This document shows positions 44,495-52,202 of a stretch of 64,000 nt of DNA, in pieces. The stretch is from positions 285,757 through 349,756 of the forward strand of contig NZ_JYMR01000005.1 of the NCBI RefSeq assembly GCF_000938255.1, given 5' to 3'. This DNA comes from Bradyrhizobium sp. LTSP849 (lineage in GTDB: Bacteria > Pseudomonadota > Alphaproteobacteria > Rhizobiales > Xanthobacteraceae). Made by a program: the position numbers and the translations under genes. Each line of letters begins with the position of its first letter. Positions within the stretch are counted from its first letter, which is position 1. Under the pieces are notes generated by a model. The model saw only the letters and a list, made by a program, of their open reading frames with translations, did not search any database and was not told the origin of the DNA.

Positions 44495-45886
44495 ATGAAC
44501 AGTCCAAATCCAGACATGTCTCAGCTATTCGCGGACCGTCAGGCCCAGCGCAGCGCCCTGCATAATCGGTACCTGAACGAGCAGTTCGTCCGGGTTCTCA
44601 AGACCATCGGCTATGATGTCGGCTTCCAGAAGGGGCAGGGGCAGTACCTCTACGATCGCGATGATGCGCGCTATCTCGACCTTTTGTCCGGTTTTGGCGT
44701 GTTTGCGATCGGGCGCAATCATCCGGTGATGCGCGAGGCGCTGAAAAGCGTGCTCGATGCCGATCTGCCCAATCTGGTCCAGTTCGACGTCTCGGTCCTC
44801 GCCGGCGTGCTCGCCGAGCGGCTTCTGAAATATGTTCCCTATCTCGACAAGGTGTTCTTCGCCAATTCCGGCGCCGAATGCGTCGAGGCGGCGATCAAGT
44901 TCGCGCGCGGCGCCACCGGCCGCCCGGGCATCGTCTATTGCGCCCACGGCTACCATGGCCTGACCTATGGCGCGCTGTCGCTGACGGGTGATTCGAACTT
45001 CCGCACCGGCTTCGAGCCTCTGCTGCCCGGCTGTACCTCGGTCCCGTTCAACGATCTCGCCGCGCTCGAAAAAGCGCTGGCCTCGCGCGAGGTCGCGGCC
45101 TTCGTCGTCGAACCGATCCAGGGCAAGGGCGTCAACATGCCCTCCGACGAGTTCCTGCCGGGTGCGGCCGCGCTCTGCAAGAAATACGGCACGCTGTTCG
45201 TCGCCGACGAGATCCAGACCGGCATGGGCCGCACCGGCCGCTTCCTCGCGGTCGAGCACTGGAACGTCGAGCCCGACATGGTGCTGCTGTCGAAGTCGCT
45301 GTCGGGCGGCCATGTGCCGGTCGGTGCCGTGCTGACGCGCAAGAGCATCTTCGACAAGATCTTCAACCAGATGGACCGCGCAGTGGTGCACGGTTCGACC
45401 TTCTCCAAGAACGATCTGGCGATGGCCGCGGGCATTGCCACGCTCGATGTCATGGAGTCCGAGAAGCTGATCGAGTCCGCCGCCAAGCGCGGCGCCGAGC
45501 TTCGCCTTGCGCTGACGCGCATGGTGCCCGGCTACGAGCTGCTGAAGGAAGTGCGTGGCAAGGGCCTTATGATCGGCATCGAGTTCGGTCCGCCAAAATC
45601 GCTGCGGCTCCGGGCCTCCTGGAACGTGCTGGAAGCTGCCAACAAGGGTCTGTTTTGCCAGCTCATCACCGTGCCGCTGTTCAAGGACCACAAGATCCTC
45701 ACGCAAGTCGCCGGCCACGGCAGCCACACCATCAAGCTGCTGCCGCCGCTCACCATCACCGAAGAAGACTGCAACTGGATCGAGCGCGCCTTCGACGACG
45801 TCATCGCCGGCAGCCACAAGGTCCCCGGTGCGATCTGGTCGCTCGGCAAGACGCTGGTGGACAACGCGGTGAGAAGGTCGGCGTAG
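44495..45886 (+). CDS. hpnO: Aminotransferase HpnO, aminobacteriohopanetriol synthesis
   Basis: This 463-residue class III aminotransferase has the PLP lysine in VLLSKSLSGGHVPVGAVL and the ADEIQTGMGRTGR motif. It matches HpnO, which aminates the aldehyde form of ribosylhopane to aminobacteriohopanetriol. Acetylornithine/ornithine aminotransferase relatives are the main alternative, but position after hpnN and the unusual length support HpnO. The start is the ATG at 44495, 118 bp from the divergent DUF2147 start at 44377. A TTGACG at 44461 is a weak promoter candidate. Confidence 0.92.
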   Translation: MNSPNPDMSQLFADRQAQRSALHNRYLNEQFVRVLKTIGYDVGFQKGQGQYLYDRDDARYLDLLSGFGVFAIGRNHPVMREALKSVLDADLPNLVQFDVSVLAGVLAERLLKYVPYLDKVFFANSGAECVEAAIKFARGATGRPGIVYCAHGYHGLTYGALSLTGDSNFRTGFEPLLPGCTSVPFNDLAALEKALASREVAAFVVEPIQGKGVNMPSDEFLPGAAALCKKYGTLFVADEIQTGMGRTGRFLAVEHWNVEPDMVLLSKSLSGGHVPVGAVLTRKSIFDKIFNQMDRAVVHGSTFSKNDLAMAAGIATLDVMESEKLIESAAKRGAELRLALTRMVPGYELLKEVRGKGLMIGIEFGPPKSLRLRASWNVLEAANKGLFCQLITVPLFKDHKILTQVAGHGSHTIKLLPPLTITEEDCNWIERAFDDVIAGSHKVPGAIWSLGKTLVDNAVRRSA

Positions 45887-45903
45887 GCGGATCGCCGTCA
45901 GCT

Positions 45904-46018
45904 GTCGTCCTGGCGAAAGCCAGGACCCATATCGCGTGATCTCTCAATAGAATTCAGGGCCAGTACCACGCGATAACTTCGCTTCGTGGTAATGGGTCCT
46001 GGCTTTCGCCAGGACGAC
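45904..46018. repeat. Long perfect inverted repeat element after hpnO
   Basis: Two perfect 27-bp arms, 45904-45930 and 45992-46018, begin GTCGTCCTGGCGAAAGCCAG and end in its complement. An inner dyad TACCAC/GTGGTA sits next to the right arm (45964-45991). From general knowledge this resembles dispersed repeats of Bradyrhizobium genomes. It may also separate hpnO from the convergent anti-sigma gene. Confidence 0.85.
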
Positions 46019-46067
46019 CATGTGGGAGCATTGCGTTTCATCAATGTCGCGCGTCGATGTCGCGCCG

Positions 46068-46832
46068 CTACCCCTCCACATTCGCCTTCATCGCCGCCTC
46101 GAACTTGTCGACGAATTCGGTGAGCTCGTCGTTGCCGATATCGCTGACGGCCCAGAAGTTCAGGCCGCGCTCGCCCCAGCGGCGGCAGTTGAAGCCCTGC
46201 ATGGTCTGGGTCTTGGGCGGACGATGCTCGGTGCTCGAGGTCTGCGACACGAACAGGTTGACCACGTGCTGCCGACGCTTGTAGACGACCGCGCCGATGG
46301 CGCGTGCGTCGATATAGTCGAGCCGGCCGCCGACGAGGGTAAAGCCTTGCGCGGTGAGATCGATCACCGGTGGCGCAACGTCGAGCTTGCCGTTGAACCA
46401 CGGTTTGACCGTATGCTGATCGGTCGAGACCACGTCGATGAGGTGGCCGGCCTGGAGCGAGCGCAGATGGGCGGAAACGACCTCCGAGAGAATGCGTTGC
46501 TGGTCGTCCTGGCGCAGCACGACGGCGACGACTCCGGAGGCGGCGAGTGCCGAGACCGCCGAGCCCATCGCAAAGCCGCGCAGCACGGAGCGGCGGCTCG
46601 GCTGGCGCTGCGGTTGCGGCAGCGACGCTTCGATACGGGAACGCAAGCCGGCCGGCGCGGTATAGCGCAGCTTGGTATCGGCAAGCACGCGCTGCATCTC
46701 GCGTTGCGCGGCAAGCTCGGCCGCGCAGGCCGGGCAGCTTGCGATATGGGCCTCGACCTCGCGCGCATGGCCGGCATCGAGCTCGTTGTCGAGCAGCGCG
46801 TGAAGCAGGATCTTTGCTTCGTCGCAGGTCAT
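46068..46832 (-). CDS. Zinc-type anti-sigma factor with membrane segment
   Basis: This 254-residue protein starts with a ZAS-type domain: H29, C33 and C36 in EVEAHIASCPACAAELA fit the H-x3-C-x2-C metal site. A membrane segment is near residues 85 to 105 (MGSAVSALAASGVVAVVL), preceded by a pair of arginines (RRSVLRGF). The C-terminal 140 residues are extracytoplasmic and end with a repeated-looking LTEFVDKFEAAMKANVEG. It overlaps the sigma gene by 4 bp and should hold the sigma factor inactive until an envelope or redox signal. Confidence 0.88.
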   Translation of the reverse strand: MTCDEAKILLHALLDNELDAGHAREVEAHIASCPACAAELAAQREMQRVLADTKLRYTAPAGLRSRIEASLPQPQRQPSRRSVLRGFAMGSAVSALAASGVVAVVLRQDDQQRILSEVVSAHLRSLQAGHLIDVVSTDQHTVKPWFNGKLDVAPPVIDLTAQGFTLVGGRLDYIDARAIGAVVYKRRQHVVNLFVSQTSSTEHRPPKTQTMQGFNCRRWGERGLNFWAVSDIGNDELTEFVDKFEAAMKANVEG

Positions 46833-47377
46833 TTCGAGTGCTCCTCTTCCGCCGTCCAGGCCGCGCGCAGCATGGCGCGGGCGCGTGCGAGGCGGGACAT
46901 CACGGTACCGACGGGGGCGCCGACGGCTTCGGCAATTTCACGATAGGACAGGTTGTTGATCTCCCGCAGCACGAAGGTTTCCTTGAACGGCTCGGCGAGC
47001 GCGTCGATCAACTTGCGAATGGCGCCGGCGTCGCGGCTGCGCAGCACCTCGGTTTCCGGGCTCGCCTCGGTCTCCTGCCACATCGGCGTCTGGTCGGCCG
47101 CGCCGGGTGTGTCCTCGATTCCGGCGTGTGAATGCGCGCGCCTTGCGTATTCGGCGTTGCAAACGTTGCGCAGGATCGCGAACAGCCACGGCTTCATCGC
47201 CGGACCGCGATAGCTGTCAAAATGCTTCAACGCACGCAGATAGCATTCCTGCACCGCGTCCTCGGCATCGGAGGCGTCGCGCAGCAAATAGCGTGCGAGC
47301 GTGTAGACGTCGTCGAGATAGGGCAACGCCGCCTCACGGAAGCGCTGCGCCTTCTGAAAATCGTCGCTGACGGGCAT
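46829..47377 (-). CDS. ECF sigma factor
   Basis: This protein of 182 residues from ATG 47377 has sigma region 2 (LPYLDDVYTLARYLLRDASDAEDAVQECYLRAL) and region 4 (KETFVLREINNLSYREIAEAVGAPVGTVMSRLARARAML), linked by a variable part. The start is chosen for its ribosome site (GAGAGGCG). A frame to ATG 47536 would add 53 residues, many charged, overlapping the cupredoxin gene end. It lies between a cupredoxin and its anti-sigma gene and probably regulates its own operon. Confidence 0.88.
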   Translation of the reverse strand: MPVSDDFQKAQRFREAALPYLDDVYTLARYLLRDASDAEDAVQECYLRALKHFDSYRGPAMKPWLFAILRNVCNAEYARRAHSHAGIEDTPGAADQTPMWQETEASPETEVLRSRDAGAIRKLIDALAEPFKETFVLREINNLSYREIAEAVGAPVGTVMSRLARARAMLRAAWTAEEEHSK

Positions 47378-47528
47378 CGCCTCTCGCTTTGCCTCTTGCT
47401 GCGTTTGGTACGTCGTCTCGTGCTTCGTCTCGTTCTTGGCTTCGTCTTTGGGCCTGACCAAAGGCACGCGAGCCCGGCCGGCGTGGGACCACCGGCCGGG
47501 CAAGACAGAGATGCCTTGGTTGGAGATG

Positions 47529-47867
47529 TTACTCAACCTTGATCATCCCGGTCATGTGCGGGTGCAGTGAACAAAAATACTTGTAGTCGCCCGCATTGGT
47601 GAAGGTGAACGTGAATTTGTCGTCCGTATCCAGGGTCTTGGACCTGAACTTGCCGGCCGACACCACGGTATGGGGAATGTCGTCCCGGTTGGTCCAGGTC
47701 ACCGTCGTGCCGAGCTTGATCTTGAGTTCCGGCGGCTGGAAGACGAAATTGTCGATGTGTACCTCCAGGTTGTCGTCGGCACGGGCGTTTGTGACGGGCA
47801 GCAGGATGGCCGCGGCCAAAGAAAGACCGAGGTCGATACTGAAGTCGCGGCGATTGAGTGTCTTCAT
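47529..47867 (-). CDS. Periplasmic cupredoxin (plastocyanin/amicyanin-like)
   Basis: This 112-residue protein has a twin-arginine-like leader (NRRDFSIDLGLSLAAAILLPV, ending NARAD) and a single cupredoxin fold. The type 1 copper ligands can be placed at H66 (IPHTVV), C99, H102 and M105 (FCSLHPHM), the spacing seen in amicyanin. It would carry electrons in the periplasm. It lies 13 bp after the metallophosphatase gene and upstream of the sigma gene, so it is probably part of the sigma-controlled operon. Confidence 0.9.
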   Translation of the reverse strand: MKTLNRRDFSIDLGLSLAAAILLPVTNARADDNLEVHIDNFVFQPPELKIKLGTTVTWTNRDDIPHTVVSAGKFRSKTLDTDDKFTFTFTNAGDYKYFCSLHPHMTGMIKVE

Positions 47868-47880
47868 TGTCAGCTTCCGT

Positions 47881-48825
47881 TCAGCCCTGAAGCGGCGTGT
47901 CGATGATGGCGAGCCGCTGCTCGTTCTGCTTGAAGTTGACGCTGGCGACCCCGAGCATCGAGCGGAGTTTTGCGTCCTCGACCTTCATCGGTCCCGGCGA
48001 GGGGGCGGTCCCCGGCGCCGGTTGCGGGAAAGCGGTCGAGCGTGCGGTGTGGAAGGTGACGTTGCCTTCGACCTTCTGCATCACCTGGTGGATGTGGCCG
48101 TTCAGCACGGTGACCGAGCCAAAGCCCTTGACGGATTCGAGCGCGCGGCCGCCGTCCTCGGTGCCCCAGCCCCATTCCGGATAGACGGTCCAGAGCGGGA
48201 TATGGGCGAACAGCACGACTGGAGTGGATTTCGACTTGCCGCGGAGATCGTCCTCGAGCCAGGCAAGCTGCTCGGCGCCGAGATTGCCGAGACCGCCGCC
48301 CTTGAGGTCGACGACGTTGACGAGGCCGATGAAATGCACGCCGCCGGCGTCGAAGGAGTACCAGCCCTGGCCCTTGGTGCCGCGACCGTAGCGCTCGCGA
48401 TAGAACTTCACCTCTTCGTCGAGGAAATCATGCTCGCCAGGCACGTAGTGCACGTCGAGCTTGCTCTGCGAGATGATGCGATCGGCATTGTCGAACTCGG
48501 CGGCCTTGGACAGATGGGTGATGTCGCCGGTGTGGATCATGAACGACGGCTTGACCGGCATTGCGTTGATCTTGTTGATGGCTTCCTCCAGCGTGCCCAG
48601 CGCATTGGGATTGGCCGGCTTGTCGAAACCGACATGGCTGTCGCTGATCTGGAGGAAGGTCATGCCGGGCGTGGCCGCGGTCGCGGCTTGCGCGGAATCG
48701 ATGATGCCGAGCGAGCGCGGCACGCCGCCCGTGACGGTCCAGAGCACCCCGGTGCCGGCCCAGGTCATGCATTCCAGCACCTTGCGGCGGCTGACGCCGT
48801 CTTCGCCGTGATCGTGTCCGCTCAT
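47881..48825 (-). CDS. Tat-exported metallophosphoesterase
   Basis: This 314-residue protein has a Tat signal (SRRKVLECMTWAGTGVLW, then AQAATAA) and the calcineurin-like metallophosphatase motifs: ISDSHVG (D-x-H), HTGDITH, VPGEHD, FAHIPLW and NGHIHQ. These set up a two-metal active site. The substrate is unknown. It is the first gene of the operon metallophosphatase, cupredoxin, ECF sigma and anti-sigma; AAAGGAGATGTGCG precedes its start. Together with the cupredoxin it suggests a periplasmic stress or metal response. Confidence 0.88.
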   Translation of the reverse strand: MSGHDHGEDGVSRRKVLECMTWAGTGVLWTVTGGVPRSLGIIDSAQAATAATPGMTFLQISDSHVGFDKPANPNALGTLEEAINKINAMPVKPSFMIHTGDITHLSKAAEFDNADRIISQSKLDVHYVPGEHDFLDEEVKFYRERYGRGTKGQGWYSFDAGGVHFIGLVNVVDLKGGGLGNLGAEQLAWLEDDLRGKSKSTPVVLFAHIPLWTVYPEWGWGTEDGGRALESVKGFGSVTVLNGHIHQVMQKVEGNVTFHTARSTAFPQPAPGTAPSPGPMKVEDAKLRSMLGVASVNFKQNEQRLAIIDTPLQG

Positions 48826-48924
48826 CGCACATCTCCTTTGGCCCGGAATTGGGCCGTCTGGGAGGTGATTGGGGGAGGGGCAGGTTTATTCGCGGGAGGC
48901 GATGACGTTTTCGTGAGGAAGAAT

Positions 48925-49006
48925 CGTAGCCCGGATGGAGCGCAGCGAAATCCGGGATCGAGCGCCCGGCCATCCCCGGATTGCGCTTCGCTCCATCCGG
49001 GCTACG
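48925..49006. repeat. Inverted pair of REP-like units
   Basis: CGTAGCCCGGATGGAGCGCA begins at 48925, and its near complement ends at 49006 (CTCCATCCGGGCTACG), with a 16-bp centre. A partial third unit starts at 49126. The rest of the 48826-49150 gap shows no gene. Confidence 0.75.
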
Positions 49007-49150
49007 TACTGCGTCCGGGGCACATAGATGAACGGGCTTCAACTCCGAAAATTCCCGGACCGCCCGGGTCCGATCGAAAATCGGTGCTGACTGATCATGA
49101 GTTGAGCGTTGATGCGTGCTGGCCTGGATGGAGCGCAGCGCGGGGCCGGG

Positions 49151-50779
49151 CTACGCATTCACTTTCGCATCCTCCAGGATCATCGCCGCGCCTTTCTCGG
49201 CGATCATCGCGGTCGGCGTGTTGGTGTTGCCTGACGTGATCGTCGGCATGATCGAGGCGTCGACGATGCGCAGGCCGCTGAGGCCGTAGAAGCGCAAGCG
49301 TTCGTCGACCACCGCCATCGGATCGTTCGCCGCTCCCATCTTCGCCGTGCCGACGGGATGGAAGATGGTGGTGCCGATGTCGCCGGCGGCCTTCGCGAGC
49401 GAGGCATCGTCATCGCCGACAGTGGGACCGGGCAGATATTCGCTCGGGCGATATTTTGCCAGCGCCTTCTGCTGCATCAGCCGGCGCGTGGTGCGGATGG
49501 CGTCGGCGCCGACCTGGCGGTCATCATCGGTCGAGAGGTAATTCGGCGCGATGATCGGCTTCTCGTCTGGTGTCGTTCCGCGCAGGCGCACGGTGCCGCG
49601 CGAGGTCGGCTGGAGATTGCAGGCGCTAACGGTGATCGCGGGGAAGCGATGCAGGGGATCGCCGAATTTGTCGAGCGACAGCGGCTGCACGTGGAACTGG
49701 ATGTTGGCGCGCGCGCGTGTCGCATCGGAGCGGGTGAAGATGCCGAGCTGCGATGGCGCCATCGTCAAGGGACCGCGGCGGCGGAAGGCGTAATCGAGCC
49801 CCATCAGGCCACGACGGAACAGATTGTAATAGGTCTCGTTCAATGTGCGCACGCCCTCGACCCTGTAGATCGCGCGCTGCTGGAGATGGTCCTGGAGATT
49901 GCGGCCGATGCCGGGCTTGTCCATTACGATGTCGATGCCGAGCGGCGACAACCAGTCCGCTGGCCCGATTCCGGAGCGATGCAGCACCTGCACCGAGCCG
50001 ATGGAGCCTGCCGAGAGGACTACCTCGCGGCTGGCGCGCGCCTCGATGATCTCGCCGTTCTGGATGAAGCGCACGCCGACGGCGCGGCCCTGCTCGATGA
50101 TGAGGCGGTCGACCAGCACGTTCTTCTCGAGCCGCAGGTTGGGACGGTTCAGCGCGGGCTTGAGAAACCCGCGCGCCGACGACCAGCGCCGGCCGCGCTT
50201 CTGGTTGACGTGGAAATAGCTCGTGCCTTCGTTGTCGCCGGTGTTGAAATCCGGAATGCGCTTGATGCCCATCTCCTCGGCGGCGTCGCCGACCGCATCG
50301 AGAACGTCCCACGATAGCCGCGGCGCCTCGATGCGCCAGCCGCCGCCTGTGCCGTGATGCTCGCTCGCGCCCAGGAAGTGATCTTCGAGCCGCTTGAACA
50401 GCGGCAGCACGTCGTCATAGCCCCAGCCGGTCATGCCGAGCTGGCGCCAATGATCATAGTCGGCGGCCTGTCCGCGCATCGAGATCATGGCGTTGATCGC
50501 CGATGAGCCGCCGATCACCTTGCCGCGGGGATAGGCGAGTGCGCGGCCGTTCAGCCCCGGCTCGGCCTCGGTCTTGAACATCCAGTCCGAGCGCGGATTG
50601 CCGATCGCGAAGAGATAGCCGACGGGGATATGGAACCAGATCCAGTTGTCGTCGCCGCCGGCCTCCAGGATCAGCACCCGGTTCTTGGGATCGGCCGAGA
50701 GCCGGTTGGCGACGATGCAGCCCGCCGTGCCGGCGCCGACGACAATGTAGTCATACTCACCTTCGAGCCGTCTTGGCAT
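49151..50779 (-). CDS. GMC-family FAD oxidoreductase, choline/alcohol dehydrogenase-like
   Basis: This 542-residue flavoprotein begins YDYIVVGAGTAGCIVANRLS, the FAD-binding fold, and has both GMC signatures: the RGKVIGGSSAINAMISMRG region and VLSAGSIGSVQVLHRSGIGP. The active-site His region near the C-terminus (GTTIFHPVGTAKMG and TNTPTAMIAEKGA) is complete. It would oxidise an alcohol, passing electrons to FAD. Choline dehydrogenase is the nearest named relative, but no betaine genes are nearby, so the substrate is open. It stands alone, divergent from the amidohydrolase. Confidence 0.88.
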   Translation of the reverse strand: MPRRLEGEYDYIVVGAGTAGCIVANRLSADPKNRVLILEAGGDDNWIWFHIPVGYLFAIGNPRSDWMFKTEAEPGLNGRALAYPRGKVIGGSSAINAMISMRGQAADYDHWRQLGMTGWGYDDVLPLFKRLEDHFLGASEHHGTGGGWRIEAPRLSWDVLDAVGDAAEEMGIKRIPDFNTGDNEGTSYFHVNQKRGRRWSSARGFLKPALNRPNLRLEKNVLVDRLIIEQGRAVGVRFIQNGEIIEARASREVVLSAGSIGSVQVLHRSGIGPADWLSPLGIDIVMDKPGIGRNLQDHLQQRAIYRVEGVRTLNETYYNLFRRGLMGLDYAFRRRGPLTMAPSQLGIFTRSDATRARANIQFHVQPLSLDKFGDPLHRFPAITVSACNLQPTSRGTVRLRGTTPDEKPIIAPNYLSTDDDRQVGADAIRTTRRLMQQKALAKYRPSEYLPGPTVGDDDASLAKAAGDIGTTIFHPVGTAKMGAANDPMAVVDERLRFYGLSGLRIVDASIMPTITSGNTNTPTAMIAEKGAAMILEDAKVNA

Positions 50780-50896
50780 TCTACTTCCACCCGGATGGTC
50801 ACTTGACGTTCCGTCCTAATAGGCAGACGCGGCGGATCGGGACAAGTCCGGCCATGCCGGGCGGGCAGGGCTAGGCTCCGATCTGAGGCAGTTGGG

Positions 50897-50912
50897 TGGA
50901 CTGGCGCTTGCA
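50897..50912 (+). promoter_or_regulatory. Possible sigma-54 promoter of the M20 hydrolase
   Basis: TGGACTGGCGCTTGCA has GG and GC 10 bp apart and matches the TGGCACG-N4-TTGCA consensus at TGG, G and TTGCA. It lies 42 bp before the ATG. No nearby activator gene was seen. Confidence 0.35.
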
Positions 50913-50954
50913 TGGTAGACAGTCCTGTATTCCCAACAAAGCTTGAGATCCTCC

Positions 50955-52127
50955 ATGCCCATCGTGAACCGCGTCGCCGACCTTCAACCCGACATCCAGG
51001 CCTGGCGACGGGACATCCACCAGCACCCCGAGCTGCTGTACGACGTCCACCGCACCGCAGCATTCGTCGCGGACCGCCTGCGCGAGTTCGGCTGCGATGA
51101 GGTCGTGACGGGCATTGGCCAGACCGGCGTGGTCGCGGTGATCAAGGGCAGCAAGCCTGCCGGGGAGGGCCTCAAGACCATCGGCCTGCGTGCCGACATG
51201 GACGCGCTGCCGATCGATGAGCAGACCAACCTGCCTTATGCCTCGAAGAATTCGGGCAAGATGCACGCCTGTGGCCATGACGGCCACACCGCGATGCTGC
51301 TCGGTGCTGCGCGTTACCTGGCCGAGACCCGCAATTTCGCCGGCGATGCGGTCGTGATCTTCCAGCCCGCCGAGGAGGGCGGCGCCGGCGGTGCGGCCAT
51401 GGTCAAGGACGGCATGATGGAGCGCTTCGGCATCGAGCAGGTCTACGGCATGCACAATGGCCCCGGCATTCCGATCGGCTCGTTCGCGATCCGGCCGGGC
51501 CCGATCATGGCAGCCACCGACGAGGTCGACATCATGATCGAGGGCCTCGGCGGCCATGCCGCGCGGCCGCACAAATGCGTGGATTCCGTGCTGGTCGGCG
51601 CGCAGCTGATCACCGCGTTGCAGTCGATCGTCGCGCGCAGCATCGATCCGCTGGAATCGGCCGTGATTTCGATCTGCGAGTTCCACGCCGGCAACGCCCG
51701 CAACGTCATTCCGCAGACTGCGACGCTGAGGGGGACGATCCGCACGCTGTCGCCGGAGGTACGCAAGCTCGTCGAGAAGCGCGTGCGCGAGGTGGTGGCG
51801 GGCGTGGCGCAGATCACCGGCGCGAAGATCGACCTGCACTACAAGCGCAATTATCCGGTGGTGAACAACCACGCTGCGGAGACCGAGGTGGCGACGCGCA
51901 TTGCCAAGCAGGTCGCAGGCGACGCCAATGTCCACGAGATGCCGCCGCTGATGGGCGGCGAGGACTTCGCCTATATGCTGGAAGCGCGCCCGGGCGCCTT
52001 CATCTTCTGCGGCAACGGCGACAGCGCCGGCCTGCATCACCCCGCCTACAATTTCAACGACGAGGCGATCGTCTTCGGCACGTCTTACTGGGTCAAGCTG
52101 GTCGAGGGGCAGCTCGCGGCATCGTAA
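50955..52127 (+). CDS. M20-family amidohydrolase (hippurate hydrolase-like)
   Basis: This 390-residue protein is an M20D peptidase-like amidohydrolase. Metal-binding residues lie in GLRADMDALPIDEQTN, KMHACGHDGHTAML and FQPAEEGGAGGAAM, and the C-terminal HEMPPLMGGEDFAYML matches the family. It would hydrolyse an N-acyl amino acid or similar amide in the cytoplasm. The ATG at 50955 is chosen over an in-frame TTG at 50943. A strong terminator follows. The substrate (hippurate, N-acetyl amino acids or auxin conjugates) cannot be told. Confidence 0.9.
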   Translation: MPIVNRVADLQPDIQAWRRDIHQHPELLYDVHRTAAFVADRLREFGCDEVVTGIGQTGVVAVIKGSKPAGEGLKTIGLRADMDALPIDEQTNLPYASKNSGKMHACGHDGHTAMLLGAARYLAETRNFAGDAVVIFQPAEEGGAGGAAMVKDGMMERFGIEQVYGMHNGPGIPIGSFAIRPGPIMAATDEVDIMIEGLGGHAARPHKCVDSVLVGAQLITALQSIVARSIDPLESAVISICEFHAGNARNVIPQTATLRGTIRTLSPEVRKLVEKRVREVVAGVAQITGAKIDLHYKRNYPVVNNHAAETEVATRIAKQVAGDANVHEMPPLMGGEDFAYMLEARPGAFIFCGNGDSAGLHHPAYNFNDEAIVFGTSYWVKLVEGQLAAS

Positions 52128-52151
52128 GCCCTTACGGCCGAGCGCAATGAA

Positions 52152-52180
52152 AAAGGGCCCGTGCATCGCACGGGCCCTTT
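52152..52180. terminator. Bidirectional terminator between convergent genes
   Basis: AAAGGGCCCGTGC at 52152-52164 pairs perfectly with GCACGGGCCCTTT at 52168-52180 around a 3-base loop. The A and T runs at the ends suit either strand. It separates the M20 gene from the phosphate permease. Confidence 0.9.
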
Positions 52181-52202
52181 GACGTCAGTGAGCGGCGGTC
52201 TC

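Noticed and set aside
50790..50812. EcfG promoter upstream of the GMC oxidoreductase
   Set aside because: GGAAC is present on the minus strand (50812-50808) but no CGTT or GTT occurs at the right distance.
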